A stretch of DNA of 20,292 nt from a virus. Of the stretch, positions 1-6,220 are shown in pieces (position 1 is the stretch's first letter; every line of letters begins with the position of its first letter). The stretch spans positions 1 to 20,292 of IMG/VR virus record IMGVR_UViG_3300009155_000337. The stretch is one strand, 5' to 3'. The translations under genes and the position numbers were made by a program. The notes under the pieces were generated by a model. The model was not told the origin of the DNA and made no database searches. It worked only from the letters and a program-made list of their open reading frames with translations.

Positions 1-348
1 ACAAGAGAATATATTAGAAAAGTCGTTGATACGGAAAGAGATGCTATACTGGTTGCGAGTTATGGCACTACTAGCGCTGGTATCAACATTGTTAATATCG
101 ACAATATTATTTTTGCCTCGCCTACTAAGTCTATAATTAGATTGTTACAGAGCATTGGTCGTGGTCTAAGAGTATCTGCAAAAAAGAAGACACTCAAAGT
201 TTTTGATATTGTGGATGACCTTTGTTGGTTGAAACACAAAAATCATATTTTTCGCCACTTCGAAGAGCGCGTAAAGATATACAAAAAAGAAAAGTTTGAT
301 CATAAGATCTTCTCTATGTCTTTAAAGGATACCTTAAAAGATAAATAG
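1..348 (+). CDS. uvsW: UvsW-like superfamily 2 helicase, C-terminal end (5' truncated)
   Basis: The reading frame is open from the first base of the window and ends at the TAG at 346-348, giving 115 C-terminal residues; the start lies outside the window. The translation has the RecA-like domain 2 signature of SF2 helicases: a motif V-like stretch (ASYGTTSAGINI, about residues 19-30) and motif VI (QSIGRGLR, about residues 50-57) with the arginine-finger region, followed by a basic tail. In T4, UvsW is a late-expressed DNA/RNA helicase that unwinds R-loops and remodels branched DNA during recombination-dependent replication. The QSIGRGLR form and the phage context fit UvsW best, but another DEAD/DEAH-type phage helicase cannot be excluded from this fragment. 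It is followed 15 nt later by another plus-strand gene. The internal ATG at 142 is not the start, since conserved helicase sequence lies upstream of it. Confidence 0.85.
   Translation, partial: TREYIRKVVDTERDAILVASYGTTSAGINIVNIDNIIFASPTKSIIRLLQSIGRGLRVSAKKKTLKVFDIVDDLCWLKHKNHIFRHFEERVKIYKKEKFDHKIFSMSLKDTLKDK
340..347 (+). promoter_or_regulatory. Candidate late promoter box GATAAATA upstream of the Sm-like gene
   Basis: GATAAATA matches 7 of 8 positions of the T4 late box TATAAATA and lies 16 nt before the ATG at 364, with a strong ribosome binding site (TAGGAGG, 351-357) between them. The box overlaps the helicase stop codon: the last codons GAT AAA TAG themselves create it, so it may be chance. 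Confidence 0.35.
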
Positions 349-363
349 ATTAGGAGGGCTGCT

Positions 364-1050
364 ATGTCTGACTTAGTACCCGGTCCCCATTTCGATGGGA
401 TTGTAAGAGTTGTTAAGCTTATGAATGGCGACGAACTATTGGGCATAGTTCGTGATGCTACTCCTGATAGAATAGTATTAACTCTTCCAGCCAAATTAGA
501 AACTGCTCAATCTAGAGATAAAAACAATACAATAATAGAATATGTAAAACTTACAAATTATGCAATCAATGTTGTAAATTATGAGATTACAATTAATAGA
601 AATTCTATTCTGTATATGGCTCTTCCTATACCCGAATTAAACAAATTATATGAAGCTTTCTTTTTGGCTATGCAAAAAGATCCAGCTTCTATAGTTTCAA
701 ATAGCGATGAAGAAATTTTCACCGGACCAGAAGCCGGCCTTCAAATGTTGAATGAATTATTTAATAATGAAGATTTTGTTAATTTTGTAAATGATTTGAT
801 CGATAGTTTTGAAGGAGTGGAACTGGTATTGGATTCTGAAGATGAAGAAATCACAGAAGACGAAGAAACAGAACCAAATTTATTTTTAGAATCCCCTATA
901 AACGATTCTACCCCAGAAGAGGCTCCCAAGCCATCTAAGCGTAAGAAACGCACCAGAATGAATCCTGAAACTAATGATATACCTTTTAATCCCGAGGGGA
1001 ACCCAGATTCAGCAGAAAGTTGGTCTGATAATCCCGAAGATTATATTTAA
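364..1050 (+). CDS. Hypothetical protein with Sm/LSm-like N-terminal domain and acidic tail
   Basis: A 228-residue protein. Residues about 13-75 read like an Sm fold: an Sm1-like strand set (VKLMNGDELLGIVRD, followed by a hydrophobic strand and P) and, after a longer variable loop, an Sm2-like ITINRNSILYM. Residues about 140-190 are strongly acidic (EDEEITEDEETE), followed by a basic patch (KPSKRKKRTR) and a disordered Asn/Pro/Glu-rich end. Sm-like proteins usually form rings that bind RNA. That function is inferred here from pattern only; the tail makes a structural or DNA-mimic role possible too. The start is well supported by TAGGAGG 6 nt before the ATG. It is probably co-transcribed with the helicase and ends 4 bp inside the end of the convergent minus-strand gene. 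Confidence 0.8.
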   Translation: MSDLVPGPHFDGIVRVVKLMNGDELLGIVRDATPDRIVLTLPAKLETAQSRDKNNTIIEYVKLTNYAINVVNYEITINRNSILYMALPIPELNKLYEAFFLAMQKDPASIVSNSDEEIFTGPEAGLQMLNELFNNEDFVNFVNDLIDSFEGVELVLDSEDEEITEDEETEPNLFLESPINDSTPEEAPKPSKRKKRTRMNPETNDIPFNPEGNPDSAESWSDNPEDYI

Positions 1051-1571
1051 ACGCTTCCGGTCAAATCTTCAGAAGCATCGGGACAAATTTCATAATAAGA
1101 ATATTTAAATTTGCATGAAGCTTTTTGAATTATTGCATCTGAGCTATCGCTTTGGAACATTATACCACCCAAAGTAATTGGAATTATGTATTTAAAATTT
1201 ACGGTAGTTTTTATGCATCTAGTAACAGGATCATAAATTCCAAGTGATGCATTCCAGTGCCAAGTTTCATAAGGTATATTCTTTGTACTGTCAGATTCAA
1301 TGTTTGCCATATTTCTCATCCAAGAATATATGCTTTTCCAATTTTGCAATTCAGAGTCTACTATAAATTCAACTGTCAATGGTTCGTAACTAAATTGCAA
1401 AGTTGGAATCGGAATAGTTGTACCAAAAATCGTAGGTTGGGGATTTTCTGGAATACTGCAACCGGGTAAGTTTGCTTTTTGGCAATTCAATTCAAATTGA
1501 GTAGTACCTCTACCAAAAACCAAGGTAAAGTAACTATTGTAAAGTGGATTGATATTATTATTGCAACTCAT
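1047..1571 (-). CDS. Tail-tube-fold virion structural protein
   Basis: 174 residues. The N-terminal half follows a pattern common in large myoviruses: a strand ending in F-x-L, an aromatic/Cys strand, LPGCSIPE, then TIFGTTIPIP, SYEPLTVEFIVDSE and a WKSIYSWMRNM helix. This is the layout of tube-type proteins (T4 gp19 and gp54 fold), where the SIP-x-P loop and EPLTVEFIVD strand are the most conserved parts. Similarity to the two gp19-like proteins at 7783-8849 is only distant. It may be a tube initiator, terminator or minor tube component. It has six cysteines, unusual for this fold. It is the last gene of the minus-strand virion block. It is separated from the capsid gene by a terminator and preceded by its own GATAAATA box 5 nt before the ATG, with no Shine-Dalgarno, so it looks independently transcribed. 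Confidence 0.75.
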   Translation of the reverse strand: MSCNNNINPLYNSYFTLVFGRGTTQFELNCQKANLPGCSIPENPQPTIFGTTIPIPTLQFSYEPLTVEFIVDSELQNWKSIYSWMRNMANIESDSTKNIPYETWHWNASLGIYDPVTRCIKTTVNFKYIIPITLGGIMFQSDSSDAIIQKASCKFKYSYYEICPDASEDLTGSV

Positions 1572-1576
1572 AAAAT

Positions 1577-1584
1577 TATTTATC
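1577..1584 (-). promoter_or_regulatory. Candidate late promoter GATAAATA, 5 nt before ATG of the tube-like gene
   Basis: On the minus strand the sequence reads GATAAATA-ATTTT-ATG. The box matches 7 of 8 positions of the T4 late consensus. It lies just downstream of the capsid terminator hairpin, as expected for a fresh transcription unit. No Shine-Dalgarno lies between box and start codon. With T4 late-promoter spacing, transcription would begin at the A of the ATG. Confidence 0.6.
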
Positions 1585-1593
1585 CCAAAGCAA

Positions 1594-1621
1594 AAGTCCT
1601 CCCCATTTCTGGGGAGGACTT
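1594..1621 (-). terminator. Intrinsic terminator after the major capsid gene
   Basis: A perfect 11-bp GC-rich stem (AAGTCCTCCCC, 1594-1604, paired with GGGGAGGACTT, 1611-1621) with a 6-nt loop. Read on the minus strand it is followed by a short T run (CTTTT across 1596-1592). It starts 30 nt after the capsid stop codon. It is the clearest hairpin terminator I found in the window and fits the need to isolate the most highly expressed gene. Confidence 0.88.
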
Positions 1622-1651
1622 CGAAGTGTTATTTAACCTATCTTACTGGGA

Positions 1652-3151
1652 TCAGTAAGAGTTACCGTGGAGGCTCTTGATAGCGGTGATACGGTAGTAT
1701 TGGTTGAGACCAGCACTCAAAGTATCAGCATCTGGAGCATTGCTGCTATTTAGAACGTATGGATTAGCAACTACGCCGTAACGGGTCTTGAACGCAATAC
1801 GGGGTTGGAAAGTATTGGGATCAACTGCACGTACCATTTGTAGCGGAACGTATGGGCAGTAGAACAGACCAGCATCATAAGGTGATTCGCCCTTATAACC
1901 AACGCAGAAGAAGTTTACGCCTGCGGGGCTATATGGATCGATATAAACCTTAATCTTGCCACTCAAGATACCGGCAAAGGTGCTTTGAGTGTCATCAACA
2001 TTTAGTTGAGGAGCAATTGCTGGGCTGAGGCTCATGAAGCCAGACATAGCAAGGGCTGCTGCGGTATCGCTATCGCAGATTACAAAGTTGCCCTTACCAC
2101 GACGAGTTTCCTTAGCGATGAAATTGCATTCACGTTCGATTTGGAAGCTGAGACCACGGAAGCGTTCAGCAGACCAACGACCGTCAGAATCGGTATCCAT
2201 ATTGTATACGCCACCACCTGCACTGGTAGCTACGTATTGCAAGTCAGATTGTTGTGAACCAGTCTTAGCAACATAGTAAATTGTCTTGACGATTTCGCGG
2301 TTGATTTCGGCAAGAATTTCGGTGCTGAGTAGGTTAGCCAACTCTGCTTCGGCATCGAGACCGTGAACGGCCTTGAGGTCTTGAGCGAGTTCAACGGTAT
2401 AATTGCTGCTTAGAGCGCGTGTACGAGCTTGTACTGCAACACGGTCGATTGAGAATGCCATTTGATTCCAATTGGCATATTGACCGTTGGTGGGTACATA
2501 ACCAGTGGCAGAACCACCTACACCAGGAATTAGTGGGTTGTTTCCAATACCTTCACCGTAGTTGGTCAAGATACCACGGAGAGCACCAACAGCAGAAGCG
2601 CTTGATTTGTACCAGCTTGTGAGGCCGTTACCTTGGTTCCAACCAGCAGAAAGACCCTTAGATGCATAGAAAGTTGCATCCAAAGTCCAACCTGAACCAC
2701 CGTAAGCTGGTTGTGGTTCTTGGAACATAGCTTCAACGTATCCAGCTTGAGTGTAGGTCTTACCAGAACCTGCAAATTGGTAATTAGCACGCATGGCAAA
2801 GATGAGACCGGTTGGGGCAGTCATTGGTTGAACGCCGCAGATATCGTATGCCATTAGATTTGGCATAGAACGACGGATCAACGAAATGAGTACTGGGTCA
2901 TAACCAGATACTGCACCGGTGTTGTATCCGGTTGAAGTTGCGGGGCCACCAAGATTTGAACCGCTGGCAAAACCTTGGTTCATATCTTCGTAGAGGTGTT
3001 GTTGACGAAGGGCTTGCTCTTGGTTCTCTAAAAGAACGGCAGTAACCTTCTTACGGTATTCGTCTTGAATGGAAGGAAGAGCCTCGTGTTCGAGTACGGG
3101 ACTCCACTTTTCAGTCAAAATATCATATGGGGTATTTTCTTGAAAATTCAT
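1652..3151 (-). CDS. 23: Major capsid protein (T4 gp23 family)
   Basis: 499 residues, close to the 521 of T4 gp23. It builds the hexamers of the prohead shell. Family features are clear: an N-terminal charged delta-like region (residues 1 to about 55) ending in VLLENQEQALRQQHLYED, a Gly/Ser-rich linker, then LIRRSMPNLMAYDICGVQPM and TGLIFAMRANY, the best-conserved signature of gp23. The C-terminal part includes KVYIDPYSPAG and FFCVGYKG, also typical. A candidate gp21 cleavage site of the L-x-E type is LYE|D at residues 53-56. The ribosome binding site is AGGAG (3164-3168), 12 nt before the ATG, with an ACTAAATA box upstream. An intrinsic terminator follows. GC content is visibly higher than in the tail genes, consistent with codon selection for high expression. 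gp24, which follows gp23 in T4, is absent here. Confidence 0.97.
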   Translation of the reverse strand: MNFQENTPYDILTEKWSPVLEHEALPSIQDEYRKKVTAVLLENQEQALRQQHLYEDMNQGFASGSNLGGPATSTGYNTGAVSGYDPVLISLIRRSMPNLMAYDICGVQPMTAPTGLIFAMRANYQFAGSGKTYTQAGYVEAMFQEPQPAYGGSGWTLDATFYASKGLSAGWNQGNGLTSWYKSSASAVGALRGILTNYGEGIGNNPLIPGVGGSATGYVPTNGQYANWNQMAFSIDRVAVQARTRALSSNYTVELAQDLKAVHGLDAEAELANLLSTEILAEINREIVKTIYYVAKTGSQQSDLQYVATSAGGGVYNMDTDSDGRWSAERFRGLSFQIERECNFIAKETRRGKGNFVICDSDTAAALAMSGFMSLSPAIAPQLNVDDTQSTFAGILSGKIKVYIDPYSPAGVNFFCVGYKGESPYDAGLFYCPYVPLQMVRAVDPNTFQPRIAFKTRYGVVANPYVLNSSNAPDADTLSAGLNQYYRITAIKSLHGNSY

Positions 3152-3180
3152 TGTAGTTATTATCTCCTAGTGAGTAAAAT

Positions 3181-3188
3181 TATTTAGT
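3181..3188 (-). promoter_or_regulatory. Candidate late promoter ACTAAATA for the capsid gene
   Basis: The 48-nt gap between scaffold and capsid genes holds ACTAAATA on the minus strand, 29 nt before the capsid ATG, with AGGAG in between. CTAAATA is the form of the late box described for T4-like cyanophages. The same 8-mer occurs before the scaffold gene. Confidence 0.65.
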
Positions 3189-3199
3189 AAAGTAAAAAA

Positions 3200-4249
3200 T
3201 TAGAGTTTCTTGTGAATTCTTCCTAGTGCACCAACGTAGTTTTCTACTAGATTTGTTGATGCCATCTTAACTGGAGCAAACGTTTGTTCTGGCTCAATTG
3301 TGCGAGCAGGAGCAGGACGTGTGTTCAGGTAATTTTCGCGAATTGCAACGAGCTTTTCGCGATATTCTTCTGGGCTTTCGAATGAAACATTTTCCATCAA
3401 GCCTTGAAGTTTAGCTACTTGAGTGTCAGCAAGATCCTTTGTCTCGGCAACAAAGATTCCAGCGCATTCAGTTAGAGAAACTTCCTTGCGTAGGTTAATG
3501 TTGTAATTATAAGCCTCATTTAGTTTTTCTTCTAGTTCTCTGTTAAAAGCATAAAGTTCATCAAGAACATTGTACTTCTCGGCAGGAACATCGATGTAGT
3601 GATTTTCGAAAAGATTCTTTAGACCGCTAATGAAGTTTTCAGCAATTTGAGTCTTGATACCTTGTTCAATGGCGACAGAATTATCAGTCATCCACTCTTC
3701 TACAACGTAATCTAGATAATCATCGACTTTGCCAACCAAAGATTCGGTGATATCATCAAGATAGGTTTTGACGTTTCCGTCAACATTTTCAACAATTTGA
3801 GCGACTACTTGTTCAACACGGTCGGTTACAGCAGCTTCAAAAATTGCTTCAAGTTGGTTGATTAAAGATGGATCAACGTTTTCACCAAGTAAAGAAACTA
3901 ATGCATCATGGAATCGAGCTTTAGTCTCTTCATTGGTTTCAACTTCTTCTTCAACTTCTTCACCTTCTTGAGCATTATGAAGAGTGGCTTGTTCTTCACC
4001 ATCATCTTGAAAATCTTGATAAGCTGCTGTAGCATGAGTTCCGGGAGCAGTTCTCATAACTACTGGCATGCCTTGTGCACCCATAGATTGATGAACTACA
4101 TCGTTCGCATTGGTGATAGCTGGTTGTGGGATCGAATCTGGGCGCCCAGATGCATCACGAGCACCACCTCCGTTTGATTGGGAGTAACCACCGAGACCCA
4201 TGGCCTCAGCAGCAGCTTCTGAAATAGTGTTCTTTCTTTTATTTTTCAT
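3200..4249 (-). CDS. 22: Prohead core scaffold protein (T4 gp22 family)
   Basis: 349 residues against 269 in T4. The internal scaffold organises the prohead core and is later degraded by the gp21 protease. The C-terminal two thirds (from about residue 110) match the family: helical, acidic, with VGKVDDYLDYVVEEWM, a following IAENFISGLKNLFENHY and a coiled-coil run (LDELYAFNRELEEKLNEAY). The first 110 residues are an extension that is Gly/Ser/Asn-rich (20-75) and then very acidic (81-109, many Glu). The extension is not typical of T4 gp22 and could be a fused or diverged core-protein segment, since acidic runs occur in T4 gp67. The gene sits directly before gp23 as in T4, and has its own ACTAAATA box and an AAGGA site 10 nt before the ATG. 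Confidence 0.92.
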   Translation of the reverse strand: MKNKRKNTISEAAAEAMGLGGYSQSNGGGARDASGRPDSIPQPAITNANDVVHQSMGAQGMPVVMRTAPGTHATAAYQDFQDDGEEQATLHNAQEGEEVEEEVETNEETKARFHDALVSLLGENVDPSLINQLEAIFEAAVTDRVEQVVAQIVENVDGNVKTYLDDITESLVGKVDDYLDYVVEEWMTDNSVAIEQGIKTQIAENFISGLKNLFENHYIDVPAEKYNVLDELYAFNRELEEKLNEAYNYNINLRKEVSLTECAGIFVAETKDLADTQVAKLQGLMENVSFESPEEYREKLVAIRENYLNTRPAPARTIEPEQTFAPVKMASTNLVENYVGALGRIHKKL

Positions 4250-4270
4250 ATTAAAGGAATCCTTGTAAAA

Positions 4271-4278
4271 TATTTAGT
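4271..4278 (-). promoter_or_regulatory. Candidate late promoter ACTAAATA for the scaffold gene
   Basis: The 40-nt gap before the scaffold gene contains ACTAAATA on the minus strand, 21 nt before the ATG at 4249. The Shine-Dalgarno AAGGA (4260-4264) lies in a small AAGGATTCCTT palindrome between box and start. The 8-mer is identical to the one before the capsid gene. Confidence 0.65.
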
Positions 4279-4289
4279 AGTTTTTAAAA

Positions 4290-5003
4290 TTAAGGAATAT
4301 TAAAACCTTTTTTCCTTAGTTTTTTAATTTGATCTGCTTTTTGTGCTTTTTCTATAGCTTTATTTTGTTTATAATTTGGATCGTATGGTTTTTGTTTTGA
4401 TTGTCCGCGTCTGGGTACTGCCAGTGCAGTCCATGGGCTTCCAGCACCTTGTGCGGCAAGTTCCATTTGACTTTGACCAATTTTTGCTACGTTTGCATCA
4501 AACCAATTTGCACCACTGATATCTGAAACTTGTCTTAAAAGTTTTGAAGTTGCTCCGGGAATCGCGCTAACTACCCCCGAGGCTATACCAGCTGCAATAT
4601 CCCCCATCAACCCCTTATTTTTTGGTAACCATTTACTCAAACCAACAACATCACCTATTCTTTGAGCACCAGTAGCATCCAAAACATCTGCAACTGCATC
4701 AGCTGCTTTTCCTATACCATATGCAGTAGCAGCTGCACCAACTCCCAAGTCGTTATCACCAAATAAAACATCATTTGTTGATAGTTCTTTATCATCTTTC
4801 TTTTTTCCTTTAGGAGCACCTGCACCAAAACTATTATCTGAAGTGGAGGAAGCACCGCTTCCTGCATTACCAGATGGACTTGATAATTTTAATGATGGTG
4901 ATTTTGTAATTTCTTCTAAAAATTCTATAACTCTATCTCGTTCCGTAGTAGAAAGAGATTCGAGTAAATAGTTCTTAGAATCAATTGGTAAAAAAGAACT
5001 CAT
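4290..5003 (-). CDS. Unrecognised protein between prohead protease and scaffold
   Basis: 237 residues with no family I recognise. In T4, genes 21 and 22 are adjacent, so this is an insertion into the head-assembly block. The start overlaps the end of gene 21 by 4 nt (ATGA), so it is likely translationally coupled and made with the head proteins. Layout: a charged helical N-terminus (1-35, LLESLSTTERDRVIEFLEEI); a low-complexity Ser/Gly linker (36-60); a Lys/Asp patch (65-75); a long Ala/Gly-rich, weakly hydrophobic helical region (about 85-165, with AAATAYGIGKAADAVADVL and GDIAAGIASGVVSAIPGA); and a basic Lys/Gln-rich C-terminus ending KKLRKKGFNIP. The basic end and location suggest an internal head protein or core component. 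The Ala/Gly region could also contact membranes. Both are inferences. Confidence 0.8.
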   Translation of the reverse strand: MSSFLPIDSKNYLLESLSTTERDRVIEFLEEITKSPSLKLSSPSGNAGSGASSTSDNSFGAGAPKGKKKDDKELSTNDVLFGDNDLGVGAAATAYGIGKAADAVADVLDATGAQRIGDVVGLSKWLPKNKGLMGDIAAGIASGVVSAIPGATSKLLRQVSDISGANWFDANVAKIGQSQMELAAQGAGSPWTALAVPRRGQSKQKPYDPNYKQNKAIEKAQKADQIKKLRKKGFNIP

Positions 5004-5647
5004 TTGATTTTTTTGAAATACTCTTCAAATACCTTTACGATATTCTTGTTAAGATTTCTGCTGGATGAATTGTGAATTAAACGTCTTGCGACTGCAGCTT
5101 CACGCTCTTGCCATGAACCTTCAACAAACATCCATTCTCTGCCTTCCATGATTCCATTAACAAAAGCATTTGGTGCAGAAGGATCAGCAACGATGTCAAC
5201 AGCGGCAAGCATAAAATCTTCTTGAACTTCTTGATATCCATTTTTGGATTTCAACGAACCCATGCCACGGGTAGATACACCGAGTTGGGCTCCTTCTTCA
5301 ATAAGATTCTTTACAATTTTGCCCATTGGGGTATCCATGATTTTGGCTTTTCCATAAATGGTATTTCCGTTTTCATGAAGTTCTTTAATGATGTGAGAAA
5401 CACGGTCAAGATTAACAGTTGGACCAGTTGGGTGGTTTAGCTCACCAAGAGCACGGCCCTTGTCAACATATTCTCTGATATATCTTTTGCATTCATTAAC
5501 AAGAATGCCCTGAGGATATACTCTTCCATTACGGTTTTTTACGCTGGCTTGCATAAAGACACCTTCAATAAAGTATGCCTTTTCACCGTTGCCAACGTTT
5601 TCTTTAATATACTTGATATCTTCTGTTAATTCTGTGATTAGTTTCAT
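5000..5647 (-). CDS. 21: Prohead core protease (T4 gp21 family)
   Basis: 215 residues, almost the 212 of T4 gp21. It is the serine protease that cleaves scaffold, core and capsid proteins during prohead maturation, and then itself. The herpesvirus-assemblin-like fold is recognisable: ARGELNHP-type motif here as GRALGELNHP with catalytic His72, the GVSTRGMGS motif with nucleophile Ser125, and AAVDIVADPSAPNAF with Asp151 and Asp155 as candidates for a third active-site residue. Strand F-M-Q-A near residue 31 and NRNGRVYP near 40 are also typical. The start overlaps the stop of the 54-aa upstream gene by 4 nt, and the stop overlaps the start of the next gene by 4 nt. The C-terminal tail (about 185-215) is basic and probably removed on self-cleavage, as in relatives. 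Confidence 0.96.
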   Translation of the reverse strand: MKLITELTEDIKYIKENVGNGEKAYFIEGVFMQASVKNRNGRVYPQGILVNECKRYIREYVDKGRALGELNHPTGPTVNLDRVSHIIKELHENGNTIYGKAKIMDTPMGKIVKNLIEEGAQLGVSTRGMGSLKSKNGYQEVQEDFMLAAVDIVADPSAPNAFVNGIMEGREWMFVEGSWQEREAAVARRLIHNSSSRNLNKNIVKVFEEYFKKIK

Positions 5648-5808
5648 TTGTCTGTTTTTCCTGACATGATTTGTTTGGCTACAGTCTTGTATTGTTCTTG
5701 TAATCTGCTACCAACTTTACCATAAAGAACTTTGGCTGTTTGTTCTTTAAAAGAAACAGCATTTTCTTCTACCACATTTTTTAGCATTTGTCTGATGTTG
5801 TTTTTCAT
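5644..5808 (-). CDS. Small prohead core protein candidate (54 aa)
   Basis: A short gene that fills the gap between the 137-aa gene and the protease. The translation starts MKNNIRQMLKNVVEENAVSF, continues with KVLYGKVGSRLQEQYKTVA and ends SGKTDK. It is linked at both ends by ATGA overlaps: its ATG at 5808 overlaps the upstream stop, and its TGA at 5644-5646 overlaps the ATG of gene 21. This makes it very likely a translated, coupled gene. It is predicted to be mostly helical and amphipathic. The pattern of a short N-terminal helix followed by a helix of the type KVxxRLQEQYKTVA is common in small core proteins of T4-like phages. In T4 this place, between genes 20 and 21, is taken by core genes 67 and 68. 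I do not assign it to either one. Confidence 0.75.
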   Translation of the reverse strand: MKNNIRQMLKNVVEENAVSFKEQTAKVLYGKVGSRLQEQYKTVAKQIMSGKTDK

Positions 5809-6218
5809 ATTAATTGTTTTACTTTCTGTGAAAATGTTAGGTGTTGTTTGAATTTGCTGCCGTCAGTAAAAATTTCAGAAACCATCATTTGGCGGTTGTA
5901 GGGGTTCAATGATTCAAACAAATTAGTCAACAATTTCATGTCAGATTCTGTAATATTTATACTAGAGCCATTTTTAAATTTATAATTTCCGGGAATAAAA
6001 TTTTGTATAAATTCTATAAATTCTTTTAATTCTGGAGTATTGAATGTTTGCTTTTCAACATATAACAACTTTTTAGAAACATTTTCTTTAATTTCAGAAA
6101 AACTTTCATTTAATTTGAGTGCTAGAGCGTGGTTTATATTTTGTCGAAAATGATTTTCATTTTTGACTATCAACCCCTCTATTCCATTTTTTAACAATAA
6201 AGCGGTTATATTTTTCAT
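5805..6218 (-). CDS. Prohead core protein candidate (T4 67/68 position)
   Basis: 137 residues, mostly helical, with mixed charge and no transmembrane segment. It lies between portal gene 20 (2 nt gap) and the 54-aa gene (4-nt overlap), exactly where T4 has core genes 67 (80 aa) and 68 (141 aa). Its length matches gp68. The C-terminal 50 residues (ESDMKLLTNLFESLNPYNRQ, then MMVSEI and FSQKVKQLI) look like a conserved helical hairpin seen in core proteins of marine T4-like phages, but I cannot confirm homology by eye. Expected role: part of the internal core that templates the elongated or isometric prohead, then is cut by gp21. The call rests mainly on position and size. Confidence 0.65.
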   Translation of the reverse strand: MKNITALLLKNGIEGLIVKNENHFRQNINHALALKLNESFSEIKENVSKKLLYVEKQTFNTPELKEFIEFIQNFIPGNYKFKNGSSINITESDMKLLTNLFESLNPYNRQMMVSEIFTDGSKFKQHLTFSQKVKQLI

Positions 6219-6220
6219 TG

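Noticed and set aside
1052-1076. Hairpin GCTTC/GAAGC after the Sm-like gene as a plus-strand terminator
   Set aside because: Only 5 bp with a 15-nt loop and no following T run.
2006-2276. Two overlapping plus-strand open frames inside the capsid gene
   Set aside because: They lie fully opposite the well-supported gp23 frame, have no ribosome binding site and no recognisable protein pattern; they are shadows of a GC-richer gene.
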